A DNA stretch of 64,000 nucleotides from Pseudomonas sp. AFG_SD02_1510_Pfu_092 (GTDB lineage Bacteria > Pseudomonadota > Gammaproteobacteria > Pseudomonadales > Pseudomonadaceae), in assembly GCF_003331055.1 (NCBI RefSeq), contig NZ_PUQD01000025.1:1-64000 (forward strand), read 5' to 3'. Positions 50,474 to 60,279 of the stretch are shown piece by piece (the first letter of the stretch is position 1; each line of letters begins with the position of its first letter). Under the pieces are notes generated by a model. That model was given only the letters and a program-made list of their open reading frames with translations, searched no databases and was not told where the DNA came from. The translations under genes were made by a program, and so were the position numbers.

Positions 50474-52039
50474 TTAGCGGTTGAAGCGCTCCACGAGGGC
50501 GCGCAATCCGGTGCACACCTGTTGCAGTTCGGTGCCGCGCGAAGCGGCGGCGTTGGCGCTGTGGGCGCTGTGCTGGGCAATGCCGGCCACGCCATTGATC
50601 TGCCGCGAAACGTCTTCGGCGACGACCGACTGCTGCTGCGAGGCGGTGGCCATCTGCTGGCTCATGTCGCTGATACGCTGCAGCGCTTGCCGAATGCCAT
50701 GCAGCGCCTGTCGAGCGTCCTGCACCTGGGCAACGCCCTGCTCGGCCCCGTCGATGCCCTGGCTGGCGATCGCCACGGCTTGCGCGGCACCGCTGCGCAG
50801 CGCATCGATGATCGCCTGGATATGCAAGGTCGATTGCCGGGTCTTGTCGGCCAGCGCCCGCACTTCATCGGCGACCACGGCAAAGCCACGGCCCTGCTCA
50901 CCGGCACGGGCCGCCTCGATGGCGGCGTTGAGCGCGAGCAGGTTGGTCTGTTCGGCGATACCGCGAATCATCCCGGTGGCGTCGGCGATGGCACCGGTCT
51001 GGCCGGCCAGGTGAGTGACCGCCTGGTTGATCTGCGCCACGGTGCCGGCCAGGGTGCGAATGGCCGCACCGCTGGCATCGGCCACCTGGCTGCCCTGCTC
51101 GGCCAGCAGGTGCGCGGTATGCGCCTCGGCGGCGGTCAGTTGCACATGCCTGGCCACTTCGCCGATGGACGTTGCCATCTGGTTCATGGCGGTGGCGCTC
51201 AGGTCGGTTTGCGCACGCTGTTCCAGCAGCGCCGCTTCGGTACCGCGTGACAGCTGCCCGGCGTCACGGGCGGCCACGGCCATCTGCGCCGCGAGGTCGC
51301 TCAAACGGGTCAGCGCGGTTTTCAGCCGGGCCTCTTCGCTGATCAGCATCAGTTGCAGCTGCCCGGCGGCACCGGGCAGGTCACTGTAGGTCAAGGCGGC
51401 GATGGGGTCGGCGAAGGTGCCGTCGGCGCCCCGCACCACTTGCTGCATTTGCCGGTCGAAGGCCTTGCACGCCCACAGGCCATAGCCCACGAACAGCCCC
51501 AGGGTCAGCCCCTGCGCCACCGGGCCCGGCCACAGCCGGTTGGCGCCCAGCGCCAGCAGCCCGCCCGCCAGTGGCAAGGCCAGGGTCTGCGCCAACGACA
51601 GCAGGCGGTGCGGCCACGGCAGCGCCGCCTGGCCGTTGCGCAGGCGCGCGTACAGGGCCTCGGCACGCGCCACTTGCTCACGGCTGGGGCAGACCCGCAC
51701 CGATTCATAGCCCACCACCTGCCCGCCTTCGCGGATGGGGGTGACGTAGGCGTTGACCCAGTAGTAGTCGCCATTGCGGCAGCGGTTCTTGACGATGCCC
51801 ATCCAGCTCTTGCCGGCCTTCAGGTAACGCCACATCAATTCGTACACCGCCGGCGGCATGTCTGGATGGCGCACCAGGTTGTGCGGGCTGCCGATCAGTT
51901 CGGCCTCGCTGTAGCCGCTGATGGCGGCGAATTCGGGGTTGCAATAGGTAATCAGGCTGGCGGTGTCGGTAGCGGAAATCAGCCGCTGATCCGAGGGGAA
52001 AAGTTGCTCGACCGGGGTGACCGGAAGGTTGTGACGCAC
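50474..52039 (-). CDS. Aer-like PAS-containing chemoreceptor
   Basis: A 521-residue energy-taxis receptor. The N-terminal PAS domain (about 15-120: [20 protein letters not shown]) would bind FAD, as in Aer. Two closely spaced membrane helices lie near 155-195 with almost no periplasmic loop. The cytoplasmic signalling hairpin has [20 protein letters not shown] (about 365). The start codon is GTG after GGAGTCTCATC. It shares its PAS style with the protein encoded just downstream, with which it should be co-transcribed. By its position it matches Aer1 of P. putida; that is recalled, not checked. Confidence 0.88.
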   Translation of the reverse strand: MRHNLPVTPVEQLFPSDQRLISATDTASLITYCNPEFAAISGYSEAELIGSPHNLVRHPDMPPAVYELMWRYLKAGKSWMGIVKNRCRNGDYYWVNAYVTPIREGGQVVGYESVRVCPSREQVARAEALYARLRNGQAALPWPHRLLSLAQTLALPLAGGLLALGANRLWPGPVAQGLTLGLFVGYGLWACKAFDRQMQQVVRGADGTFADPIAALTYSDLPGAAGQLQLMLISEEARLKTALTRLSDLAAQMAVAARDAGQLSRGTEAALLEQRAQTDLSATAMNQMATSIGEVARHVQLTAAEAHTAHLLAEQGSQVADASGAAIRTLAGTVAQINQAVTHLAGQTGAIADATGMIRGIAEQTNLLALNAAIEAARAGEQGRGFAVVADEVRALADKTRQSTLHIQAIIDALRSGAAQAVAIASQGIDGAEQGVAQVQDARQALHGIRQALQRISDMSQQMATASQQQSVVAEDVSRQINGVAGIAQHSAHSANAAASRGTELQQVCTGLRALVERFNR

Positions 52040-52541
52040 GATGAGACTCCATTCATTTAATCGCCAGCAGCCTGCTTGTGGGCGATTACCGGGATAAGAA
52101 TCCCGGTGCCGGCCCGTTAGTGACTGCCCGGTCGAGCGCGGATTGTACGAGCTGAATCGTATAAAGCAAATAAACCTTATGAATCATGGCGTTATCGCAA
52201 AAATTGAAGTCGCGATGGCGCTTGGCAAGCGGATTGCAACGGCATACCCGGCGTCTGGCCGAGCCTGGTTGCTATTCGATGCGCAATGCCCTGGGGGAGC
52301 CGTTTAGCTGCCAATCGCGACAAAGCGGCGCTTGGCAGGCGCATGCACCGAACTAGAGCCGCCCGGCAAAAACGCCCCACAACTGGTCAGACCGGTAAGG
52401 CCAAAAACCCTTGCAATGTCGGATTTTTCGCGCTTTCATGGCGTCGCGCTGAACAAACCGGTAAGACCACAATAATTAAGTCCTGCGCTCTTTCGCCCCG
52501 TGCGGCTACCGAAGCAAGGACACCGATCAGAGATCCCTCCC
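52040..52541. other. 502-base intergenic region between the Aer-like and symporter genes
   Basis: No gene is supported. A clean hairpin ACCGGGAT-AAGA-ATCCCGGT lies at 52088-52107, in the leader of the Aer-like gene. The motif GGCGCTTGGCA occurs at about 52218 and 52328. A sigma-54-like site is listed separately. Confidence 0.5.
52223..52238 (+). promoter_or_regulatory. Candidate sigma-54 promoter upstream of the dicarboxylate symporter
   Basis: TGGCAAG-CGGA-TTGCA fits the -24/-12 consensus with one mismatch and exact spacing. The leader to the symporter gene would be nearly 300 bases, longer than usual, so this needs caution. DctA genes are often RpoN-dependent. Confidence 0.4.
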
Positions 52542-53855
52542 ATGCTCAAATGGTGCTCGCGTTCGATCTTCCTGCAAGTCGTGCTCGGCCTTGCCCTCGG
52601 CATCGCCTGCGGTCTGAGCTTCCCCGACCTTTCCCTGCAACTGAAACCGCTTGGTGACGGCTTCATCAAGCTGATCAAGATGCTCATCGGCCTGATCGTG
52701 TTCTGCGTGGTGGTCAGCGGCATCTCCGGTGCCGGCGACCTGAAAAAGGTCGGGCGCATCGGCCTGAAATCGGTGATCTACTTCGAAGTCCTGACCACCC
52801 TGGCGCTGGTGATCGGCCTGGTGTTCGCCTTCACCAGCGGCATCGGCAGCGGCGCCAACATCCACCTGGACCAGCTGTCCAGCGCCGACGCCAGCAGCCT
52901 GGCCGAACGCGGCCAGCATATTCATGGTGCCACGGCGTTCTTCATGGACCTGATCCCGACCTCGGTGATCGGCGCCTTCGCCGACAACAACATTCTCCAG
53001 GTGCTGCTGTTCTCGGTGCTGTTCGGCAGTGCACTGAACCTGGTGGGTGATTCGGCCGCCGGCATCTCGCGGCTGATCAACGAACTGAGCCACGTGATCT
53101 TCCGGATCATGGGCATGATCGTGCGCCTGGCGCCGATCGGCGTGTTCGGCGCCATTGCCTTCACCACCAGCAAGTACGGCCTGGAATCGCTGCAACACCT
53201 GGGCGGGCTGGTGGCGCTGTTCTACCTGACCTGTGCCGGCTTCGTCCTGATCGTGCTGGGCACGGTCATGCGCCTGTCGGGCCTGAAGCTGCTGCCGCTG
53301 ATCAAGTACCTGCGCGAAGAGCTGACCATCGTCCTGGGCACCGCCTCGTCCGATGCCGTGCTGCCGCAGATCATGCGCAAGCTGGAGCACCTGGGCGTCG
53401 GCACTTCCACCGTCGGCCTGGTGATCCCCACCGGTTATTCGTTCAACCTCGATGGCTTCTCGATCTACCTGACCCTGGCCATCGTGTTCATCGCCAACGC
53501 CACCGGCACACCGCTGGCGATGACCGACCTGCTGACCATCCTGCTGGTGTCGCTGGTGACTTCCAAGGGCGCTCACGGCATCCCAGGTTCGGCGCTGGTG
53601 ATCCTCGCCGCAACGCTGACTGCCGTGCCGGCGATCCCGGTGGTCGGCCTGGTGCTGGTGTTGGCGGTGGACTGGTTCATGGGCATCGGCCGGGCGCTGA
53701 CCAACCTGATCGGCAACTGCGTGGCCACCGTGGCGATCGCCCGCTGGGAGAAGGACATCGACCTGGAGCGCGCACACAACGTGCTCGACGGCAAACCCGG
53801 CTTCGCCCCGGCGCCACGCAAGCAGCCCAACACCCCTCATCAACAGGAATTCTGA
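52542..53855 (+). CDS. Dicarboxylate/amino-acid:cation symporter (DctA/GltP family)
   Basis: A 437-residue secondary transporter with about eight membrane helices plus two re-entrant loops. The substrate-binding signatures are GTASSDAVLPQIM (about 280-292) and PTGYSFNLDG (about 310-319). The first gives the serine-rich hairpin of the family, here as TASSD. C4-dicarboxylates or glutamate are the likely substrates. I use the ATG at 52542; the RBS is poor. Two GntR regulator genes follow on the same strand within 45 and 16 bases. Confidence 0.88.
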   Translation: MLKWCSRSIFLQVVLGLALGIACGLSFPDLSLQLKPLGDGFIKLIKMLIGLIVFCVVVSGISGAGDLKKVGRIGLKSVIYFEVLTTLALVIGLVFAFTSGIGSGANIHLDQLSSADASSLAERGQHIHGATAFFMDLIPTSVIGAFADNNILQVLLFSVLFGSALNLVGDSAAGISRLINELSHVIFRIMGMIVRLAPIGVFGAIAFTTSKYGLESLQHLGGLVALFYLTCAGFVLIVLGTVMRLSGLKLLPLIKYLREELTIVLGTASSDAVLPQIMRKLEHLGVGTSTVGLVIPTGYSFNLDGFSIYLTLAIVFIANATGTPLAMTDLLTILLVSLVTSKGAHGIPGSALVILAATLTAVPAIPVVGLVLVLAVDWFMGIGRALTNLIGNCVATVAIARWEKDIDLERAHNVLDGKPGFAPAPRKQPNTPHQQEF

Positions 53856-53899
53856 GCGAACGTGGCCGGCCCTGCTGCCGGCCCTTCCAGGAGCGAACC

Positions 53900-54604
53900 G
53901 TGATCAGCTCATCGACCGTCGTCAATTCAGTGGTGGAAAAACTGCGCCAGGCCCTTGCCCGCGGCCAGTGGCGCAGCGGCGACATGCTGCCGGGCCAGCG
54001 CGAGCTGGCCGAACAACTGGGCATCAGCCGCCCCAGCCTGCGCGAAGCGGTGATCGTCCTGGAAACCCTGGGCCTGGTGCGCTCGCTGCCCGGCAAGGGC
54101 GTGCTGGTGCTGGATGCCGATGCCGCCGCCCAGGAGCCTGGCGCGGACACCGGCGCCGCCGCCAGCCTGGCCGATGTGCTGGAGCTGCGCTACACCCTCG
54201 AACCGTTCATCGTCGGCCTGGTGGCGCAATCGGCCAACAGCCAGGACATCGGCCAGCTGCGCCTGACGCTGATGGACATGCGCGAAGCGCTGGAAGCCGA
54301 TGACAGTGAAGCCGGGGTGCGCGCCTACATCGCCTTCCACGAAGCACTGTTCGCCCTGACCACCAACCCGATCTTCCAGAGCGTGGTGCAGCAGACCGGC
54401 AATGCCCTCAAGCAGAGCGCCGACATGCTGCGCAATTCGCCAGAGCACCTGGCCGCACGGCTGAAGGAAAACGAAGCCGTGGTGCGCGCCATCCGTGAAC
54501 GCAGCAGCGCCCAGGCCAGTGCCCAGATGCGCCAGCACATTCTGGCCGAAGGGCTGCGCATGGGCATCCCGTTGAACATCCCCGACGAACACCCGCAGCC
54601 ATGA
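53900..54604 (+). CDS. GntR/FadR-family regulator
   Basis: A 234-residue regulator with an N-terminal winged helix (about 10-75: RELAEQLGISRPSLREAVIVLE) and a C-terminal FCD domain (about 95-220). The start codon is GTG after CCAGGAGCGAACC. A PDHR/LldR-like layout fits control by an organic acid. It is 45 bases after the symporter gene and likely regulates it. Confidence 0.9.
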   Translation: MISSSTVVNSVVEKLRQALARGQWRSGDMLPGQRELAEQLGISRPSLREAVIVLETLGLVRSLPGKGVLVLDADAAAQEPGADTGAAASLADVLELRYTLEPFIVGLVAQSANSQDIGQLRLTLMDMREALEADDSEAGVRAYIAFHEALFALTTNPIFQSVVQQTGNALKQSADMLRNSPEHLAARLKENEAVVRAIRERSSAQASAQMRQHILAEGLRMGIPLNIPDEHPQP

Positions 54605-54619
54605 CCCAGGAGAGCGACC

Positions 54620-55288
54620 ATGAACGCCGCCCCCCATTTGCCGGCCCTGCTCGCGGCCGGTGAAACCCGCCTGTCGGCCGAGCAGATCTACCCACGGCTG
54701 TTCGATGCCATTCTCGAGCAGCGTCTGCCACCTGGCAGCCTGTTGCCCGAGCAGGCCCTTGGCCATGCCTTTGGCGTCAGCCGTACCGTGATCCGCCGCG
54801 TGCTCGGGCGCCTGTCCGACCAGCAAGTGGTGGTGCAGCGCCCCAGCCACACCGCGCACCTGGCCGCGCCAGACCCTGCGCAGGCACGCCAGGTGCTCAG
54901 CGCCCGGCGCCTGGCCGAAACCACGCTGATCAGCTTGGCCGCACAGCGCGCCCGGCCGGCGCAGATTCGCCAGTTGCGCCAGCTGGTGGAGCGCGAACGC
55001 CAGCACCATGAAAACGGCGAACGTTGTGCGGCGATCCGCCTGGGCGGCGAGTTTCACCTGAAACTGGCGCAGGTGGCCGCCAACGCGCCACTGGCGCGGT
55101 TTCTCAATGGCCTGGTGCCGATGACCTCGCTGATCATCGCCCGCTACGAGTCCCCCTGCTGCGACCACTGCGCCTGGGAGGAGCATGCGGCGATCATCGA
55201 CGCCGTCGAGCAAGGCGATGCCGAGGTGGCGCTGGGGCTGATGCACAAGCACCTCGACCGCCTGGAAGAAAAGCTCGAGCTGGAATAA
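54620..55288 (+). CDS. GntR-family regulator, second in tandem
   Basis: A 222-residue regulator with a winged helix (about 25-90: LLPEQALGHAFGVSRTVIRR) and an FCD domain with metal-ligand-type histidines (GEFHLKLAQVA, EEHAAIIDA). CCAGGAGAGCGACC precedes the ATG, 16 bases after the first regulator's stop. The two GntR proteins differ in sequence, so this is not a recent duplication. Confidence 0.9.
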   Translation: MNAAPHLPALLAAGETRLSAEQIYPRLFDAILEQRLPPGSLLPEQALGHAFGVSRTVIRRVLGRLSDQQVVVQRPSHTAHLAAPDPAQARQVLSARRLAETTLISLAAQRARPAQIRQLRQLVERERQHHENGERCAAIRLGGEFHLKLAQVAANAPLARFLNGLVPMTSLIIARYESPCCDHCAWEEHAAIIDAVEQGDAEVALGLMHKHLDRLEEKLELE

Positions 55289-55289
55289 C

Positions 55290-55405
55290 CAGGGCCGCTG
55301 CGCGGCCCATCGCCGGCAAGCCAGCTCCCACAGCTAATGCAATGCTGTTGAGGTTACCGCGAACCCTGTGGGGGCTGGCTTGCCGGCGATGGACTGCACA
55401 GCAGC
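55290..55405. repeat. REP inverted pair before the lipoprotein gene
   Basis: CATCGCCGGCAAGCCAGCTC on the left pairs with GGGGCTGGCTTGCCGGCGATG on the right, followed by partial complementary GC-rich ends (GGGCCGCTGCGCGGCCC). Confidence 0.8.
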
Positions 55406-55467
55406 CCCCTCAACCCCACCCTATACTCCGAGGACCACCCCAGCCTCTAACCTCGGGAGGCGGTCGC

Positions 55468-56540
55468 GTGAGTTCTCGAGCCTTGGTGTTGCTGTGCCTG
55501 CTGCTGGCCCTCGGCGGCTGCGCGGCCAAGCGCCCACCTGCCCCGCCGCCGCCGGTGGTGCTCACCCCGCCGCCTGGCAACGCATCGACCAGGAGCTGAT
55601 CGACGCCTCGGTCGGCGCCGCCGGCTCGGCCAACGACTATGCCCGGCGCTCGATGCGGGTGTGGAAGGAACAGGTGCAGCAGCGTACCGAAAGGGATTTC
55701 ATCCCCTGGTTCACCGGCTACTGGACCCAGCAGTGGCTGACCCTCAAGGTGGCCTGGTACAAGATCGACAGCGGTGAAGGCCGGGAGCCGGCGGAAAAGC
55801 GCCTGGCGCTGTACCTGCAGGAGCAATACCACAAGCGGGTGATCGAACCGGTGGCCGAGCAGATCAACCCCGAGGGCATCCGCGACCGTGCCTGCGAGCT
55901 GTACCTGCAACTGCTCGGCCAGCAGCTGCCGGCCATCATCAGCCGCTACAACGCGCCCCCCGAGCAGTTCAGCCAGCGCCTCAACCGCATTCCGGCCATC
56001 GCCCTGGGGCCGCCGGATGCGCGCAATGCCAGCCTGTATCAACTGCTGCGGGCCAAGTCGCTGGAGCAGCAACCGGCCTGGCAGGCCATGCGCCAACACC
56101 TGCACCAACAGGCGAGCAAAGGCCCGGGCAAGACCGATGTCGGGCTGAATTCAGTAGCCACCCAGGCCAGCGAGAAACTCGGCGCCACCTTGGCGCCACG
56201 CGGCATTGCCAGCGCCGTGGCGTCGGCGGTGGGCAAGGTGGCGGGGGCGATGATCTCGATCGCTGCGGCCGGCTACGGGATGGTGACCCATGACCGCGAA
56301 CAGCCGCAGATGGTCGAACAACTGCGGGTGATCCTCAACGTGGCGCTGAACCAGGAATGGCAGGAACTGATGGAGAACCGCCAGAGCGGCGCCATGTCGG
56401 GGGTGTACTACCTGTCGGGGCAGGTCGAGGACAGCCTGCTGGCCAGTGCGCCGCGGCCGGTTGAACCACCGGCTGAAAACCCGCTTGAACAGCAGGTGAA
56501 GCAGCAGCCGCAGCCGTTGATCATTCGCCTGCCGCCTTAG
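55468..56540 (+). pseudogene. Lipoprotein gene with apparent one-base frameshift
   Basis: A GTG at 55468 after GGGAGGCGGTCGC begins a clear lipoprotein leader with lipobox LALGGC. That frame ends at 55599 after a Pro-rich linker. The following frame, open to 56540, starts its conserved-looking part at AWQRIDQELIDAS and continues about 310 residues with no further break. Joining the two requires one extra base around 55567-55575, in a CCGCCGCC tract. The joined product would be a lipoprotein of about 355 residues with a hydrophobic patch near the end (VAGAMISIAAAGYGMV). It could be a sequencing error. Confidence 0.7.
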
Positions 56541-56556
56541 TGGTTGACTGAACGGG

Positions 56557-56590
56557 CCTCTTCGCGGGCCCGCCCGCTCCCACAGGTCGT
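56557..56590. repeat. Single REP element
   Basis: GGCCTCTTCGCGGGCCCGCC then CGCTCCCACAGG: one REP core between convergent genes. Confidence 0.7.
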
Positions 56591-56603
56591 ACACAGGGCT
56601 GCA

Positions 56604-57032
56604 TCAGGCTGTAGCCAGCGCAGAGGTGGGCAAGCCGAATATCCGGTCGAACGCCCAGTTGTAGGCAAAGGTGTAGCACGGCACCAGCACGATGAACGCC
56701 ATGTCCACCAGCAACGCCTCGAGCAACGTCATGTCCAGCCACCAGGCGATCAGCGGGATCAGGTACACAACCAACGTCAGCTGGAAGCCGATGGCATGCA
56801 CCACCCGGCGCGCCACACTGCGCCCGCGCTTGGCCTGGCGGCTCTCCCAGTACTCGAACAGGGTGTTGTAGATCAGGTTCCAGAGCATGGCGATGGTGGT
56901 GATCATCACCGCCAGCGGCCCGGTATGCGAGGCCTCGGTGTCTGACAGGTAGGCCAGCCCGAGGGTCGACATGCACAGCCCGATCAATTCATAGAAAGTC
57001 ACATAGACCAGTTTGCGTTTCAGTCCCTGCAC
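56604..57032 (-). CDS. PACE-family efflux protein
   Basis: A 142-residue membrane protein with four hydrophobic segments arranged as two bacterial transmembrane pair domains. The second repeat has RRVVHAIGFQLTLVVYLIP, close to the PACE signature RxxHxxxFE...P; the first repeat (KRKLVYVTFYELIGL) is degenerate in the histidine position. PACE proteins export biocides and polyamines. The start codon is GTG after GGAGGTAAACCCGC. It is divergent from a LysR regulator 102 bases away, the usual PACE arrangement. Confidence 0.85.
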   Translation of the reverse strand: MQGLKRKLVYVTFYELIGLCMSTLGLAYLSDTEASHTGPLAVMITTIAMLWNLIYNTLFEYWESRQAKRGRSVARRVVHAIGFQLTLVVYLIPLIAWWLDMTLLEALLVDMAFIVLVPCYTFAYNWAFDRIFGLPTSALATA

Positions 57033-57134
57033 GCGGGTTTACCTCCAATGACAAAAGCGATGGGGCGCGATCATGCTTCATCGTGCTTGACAGTAAAAGT
57101 CGGCAGCTGTCAGATCTTCTGACAGGAGGCCTTT

Positions 57135-58013
57135 ATGAATTTTTCCAGCGACAACATCCAGCTGTTTCTCGCCGTGCTCGACTGCGGCTCGTTTTCCGCC
57201 GCCGCCCGCGCCTTGCAGCGGGTGCCTTCGGCGGTGAGCATGGCCATCGGCAACCTCGAGGCCGATCTCGGCTACCCCTTGTTCGAACGTGGCCCACGTG
57301 AAGTCCGCCCGACCGCGCAGGCGCTGGCGCTGGAACCGCATGCCCGGCTGATCGCCGAGCAGCTGGGGCTGCTGCAGGTGCATGCCCTGCAGTTGTCCCA
57401 GGGGCTGGAGAGCAGCCTGAGCGTGGCCGTGGTCCCGGATATCGACCACCGCCCGCTGCTGGCGGCCATTGCCCACCTGGGCGAACGCCATCCGCTGCTG
57501 GACATCGCCCTGCTCAGCGCCCCGCAGGAAGAAGCCTTGCACCTGCTCGACAGCGGCCGCGTCGACCTTTGCCTGGCCTTCGCCGGGCTGCAGGTCGATG
57601 CCCGCCGCGGCTTCCAGCACATCGGCATGGAGTCGCTGGTGGCCACCCTGTCGCCGGCCCACCCGGCACTGCGCGAAGGGCGTATCCACTACCTCGAGGA
57701 CCTGACCCGAGTGCGTCAGATCCTGGTGCGCAGCCGTGATTTGCCGCTGGCCGACCCGCGCCCGCTGATCGGCGCCACGCACTGGTCCACCGACAGCTTC
57801 GACCTCGCCCTGCAGATGGTGGAAGCCGGCCTGGGCTGGGGCGACCTGCCGCTGTCGCGGGTCGCGCCACTGCTGACCAGCGGGCGCCTGGTGCGGCTGG
57901 ACTTTCGCAACACGCGCAACGAGTTGCAGTTGCCCGTGCATATCCTCTGGCGCAAGCAACAACCGCTGCTGCAGGCCGCGCGGCTGTTGATCGAGCAGTT
58001 GCGTAGCCGGTGA
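57135..58013 (+). CDS. LysR-family regulator next to the PACE gene
   Basis: A 292-residue regulator. The N-terminal HTH (about residues 5-62) reads DCGSFSAAARALQRVPSAVS, and the effector domain starts near 90. AGGAGGCCTTT precedes the ATG. The divergent PACE gene is the likely target. Confidence 0.9.
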   Translation: MNFSSDNIQLFLAVLDCGSFSAAARALQRVPSAVSMAIGNLEADLGYPLFERGPREVRPTAQALALEPHARLIAEQLGLLQVHALQLSQGLESSLSVAVVPDIDHRPLLAAIAHLGERHPLLDIALLSAPQEEALHLLDSGRVDLCLAFAGLQVDARRGFQHIGMESLVATLSPAHPALREGRIHYLEDLTRVRQILVRSRDLPLADPRPLIGATHWSTDSFDLALQMVEAGLGWGDLPLSRVAPLLTSGRLVRLDFRNTRNELQLPVHILWRKQQPLLQAARLLIEQLRSR

Positions 58014-58056
58014 ATACCGTCTGTCGAAACGGCCGTAAGAATTTTCTGTAAGCGCT

Positions 58057-58083
58057 TCAATATTTTGACGCTTGAGCCGATAT
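58057..58083 (+). promoter_or_regulatory. Sigma-28 (FliA) promoter of the chemoreceptor gene
   Basis: TCAA (58057-58060) and GCCGATAT (58076-58083) are 15 bases apart, matching the flagellar sigma-28 pattern. The leader to the ATG at 58156 would be about 65 bases. Confidence 0.65.
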
Positions 58084-58155
58084 CCAGATCGATAGGGTCC
58101 GCAATGCGTCAAGAGCGCGCCGTGCCCTCCCCTCACCGGCCCAAGGTCTCGAAAC

Positions 58156-60042
58156 ATGAACCTGAAATTTCGCCACAAGATCCTGCTCAGCGCCTGCGGC
58201 GTGGTTGTCCTGGCATTTGCCCTGTTCACGCTCTACAACGACTACCTGCAACGCAACACCATCCGCCAGAACATCGAAGCGTCGGTAGAGCAATCCGGCG
58301 CCCTGACCGCCAGCAGTGTGCAGAACTGGATGAGCGGGCGCATTCTGGTGCTGGAAAACCTGGCCCAGGACATTGCCCAGCAAGGCGCCGGTGACACCCT
58401 GGCCGGGCTGATCGAGCAGCCGTCCTACACGCGCAATTTCCTGTTTACCTACCTGGGCCAGGCCAACGGTGTATTCACCCAACGCCCCGATACCCAGATG
58501 CCCGCCGGTTATGACCCACGCCAGCGGCCCTGGTACGGCGCCGCGGCCAGCGCCGGGCAGACCGTGCTGACCGCCCCGTACCAGGGTGCTGTCGGCGGCC
58601 TGATGGTGACCATCGCCACGCCGGTGAAAAGCAAGGCCAATGGCGAACTGCTGGGTGTGGTCGGCGGCGACGTCACCCTCGACACCCTGGTGGAGATCAT
58701 CAACTCGGTCGATTTCGGTGGCATCGGCCACGCCTTCCTCGCCGACAGCAATGGCCAGGTAATCGTCAGCCCGGACAAAGACCAGGTGATGAAGAACCTC
58801 AAGGACATCTACCCCGGCAGCAACCTGCGGGTCGCCGCCGGCATGCAGGATGTCACCCTCAATGGCCAGGACCGCATCATTTCCTTCGCCCCGGTGGCCG
58901 GCCTGCCTTCGGCACAGTGGTTCATCGGCCTGTCGATCGACAAGGACAAGGCCTACGCCGCGCTCAGCCAGTTCCGCACCTCGGCGATCATTGCCATGCT
59001 GATCGCCGTGGCCGTCATCGCCGGCCTGCTCGGCCTGCTGATTCCGGTGCTGATGAGCCCGCTGACCACCATGGGCCGCGCCATGCGCGACATCGCCGAG
59101 GGTGAAGGCGACCTCACCCGCCGCCTGAGCGTGCAGAACAAGGACGAGTTCGGCGAGCTGGCCACTTCGTTCAACCGTTTTGTCGAGCGCATTCATGCCT
59201 CGATCAGCGAAGTGTCCTCGGCCACCCGCCTGGTGCACGACCTGTCGGAGAAAGTGGTCAACGCCTCCAACGCCTCGATCATCGGCTCCGAAGAGCAGAG
59301 CATGCGCACCAACAGCGTGGCGGCAGCGATCAACGAACTGGGCGCTGCCACCCAGGAGATCGCCCGCAACGCCGCCGATGCCTCGCAGCATGCCAGCGGC
59401 GCCAGCGAGCAGGCCCACGGTGGCCGTGAAGTGGTCGAAGAAGCGATCAGCGCCATGACTGCCCTGTCGCAGCGCATCAGCGATTCCTGCGCGCAGATCG
59501 AAACACTCAATGCCAGCACCGATGAAATCGGCAAGATCCTCGATGTGATCAAAGGCATTTCCCAGCAGACCAACCTGCTGGCACTGAACGCTGCCATCGA
59601 GGCGGCACGTGCCGGGGAAGCCGGCCGTGGCTTTGCCGTGGTGGCCGACGAGGTACGCAACCTGGCGCACCGCACCCAGGAATCGGCGGAAGAAATCCAC
59701 CGCATGATCACCAGCCTGCAGGTGGGCTCGCGCGAAGCGGTGCACACCATGAACACCAGCCAGGTTTCCAGCGAGCAGACCGTGCAGGTGGCCAACCAGG
59801 CCGGCGAGCGCCTGGCCAGCGTGACCCAGCGCATTGGCGAGATCGATGGCATGAACCAGTCGGTGGCGACGGCCACCGAAGAGCAGACCGCCGTGGTCGA
59901 AAGCCTCAACCTGGACATTACCCAGATCAACGCCCTGAACCAGCAAGGGGTGGAGAACCTCAACGAAACCCTGCGCCATTGCGACCAACTGGCCCAGCAG
60001 GCCGGGCGCTTGAAGCAGCTGGTGGGCAGCTTCAGGATCTGA
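58156..60042 (+). CDS. Methyl-accepting chemotaxis protein with dCache domain
   Basis: A 628-residue chemoreceptor. TM1 is about residues 9-30, a double-Cache periplasmic domain spans about 35-270 ([16 protein letters not shown] near 117-132 is the Cache ligand block), and TM2 is about 277-300. HAMP and the signalling hairpin follow, with [20 protein letters not shown] near 475. The YD..RPWY pattern resembles dCache receptors for amino acids, but the key aspartate set cannot be confirmed by eye. A sigma-28 promoter is present upstream. Confidence 0.92.
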   Translation: MNLKFRHKILLSACGVVVLAFALFTLYNDYLQRNTIRQNIEASVEQSGALTASSVQNWMSGRILVLENLAQDIAQQGAGDTLAGLIEQPSYTRNFLFTYLGQANGVFTQRPDTQMPAGYDPRQRPWYGAAASAGQTVLTAPYQGAVGGLMVTIATPVKSKANGELLGVVGGDVTLDTLVEIINSVDFGGIGHAFLADSNGQVIVSPDKDQVMKNLKDIYPGSNLRVAAGMQDVTLNGQDRIISFAPVAGLPSAQWFIGLSIDKDKAYAALSQFRTSAIIAMLIAVAVIAGLLGLLIPVLMSPLTTMGRAMRDIAEGEGDLTRRLSVQNKDEFGELATSFNRFVERIHASISEVSSATRLVHDLSEKVVNASNASIIGSEEQSMRTNSVAAAINELGAATQEIARNAADASQHASGASEQAHGGREVVEEAISAMTALSQRISDSCAQIETLNASTDEIGKILDVIKGISQQTNLLALNAAIEAARAGEAGRGFAVVADEVRNLAHRTQESAEEIHRMITSLQVGSREAVHTMNTSQVSSEQTVQVANQAGERLASVTQRIGEIDGMNQSVATATEEQTAVVESLNLDITQINALNQQGVENLNETLRHCDQLAQQAGRLKQLVGSFRI

Positions 60043-60045
60043 ACC

Positions 60046-60168
60046 GGCAAACGCCCGCTCCCACATCGGTCGCCCTGTGGGAGCGGGCATGCCCGCGAAC
60101 ACCGGCGCAGCCGGTGCCATCCACCGCGTCGCCTGCTTCGCGGGCGCGCCCGCTCCCACCGGGGCTGG
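60046..60168. repeat. REP cluster
   Basis: CTGTGGGAGCGGGCATGCCC (about 60075) and CGCGGGCGCGCCCGCTCCCAC (about 60140) flank CACCGGCGCAGCCGGTG. Confidence 0.8.
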
Positions 60169-60279
60169 TGTTAGCCCTTCTCGGTTATAACCTAATAACG
60201 AACAAGTCTATTTGGCTATAAAAAAATCTATATGCTGGCTGCATCCGATAACGGGCAAAGTTGGGCAGTCGAGTAGCGT

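Noticed and set aside
52296..52312. Minus-strand sigma-54-like site TGGCAGC-TAAA-CGGCT
   Set aside because: Only the GG and GC pairs match; the -12 region is poor and the distance to the Aer-like gene is over 250 bases.
58057..60159. 700-codon open frame on the minus strand
   Set aside because: It is antisense to the dCache chemoreceptor; the translation is Gly/His/Ala-rich without any domain, as expected from a high-GC shadow frame.
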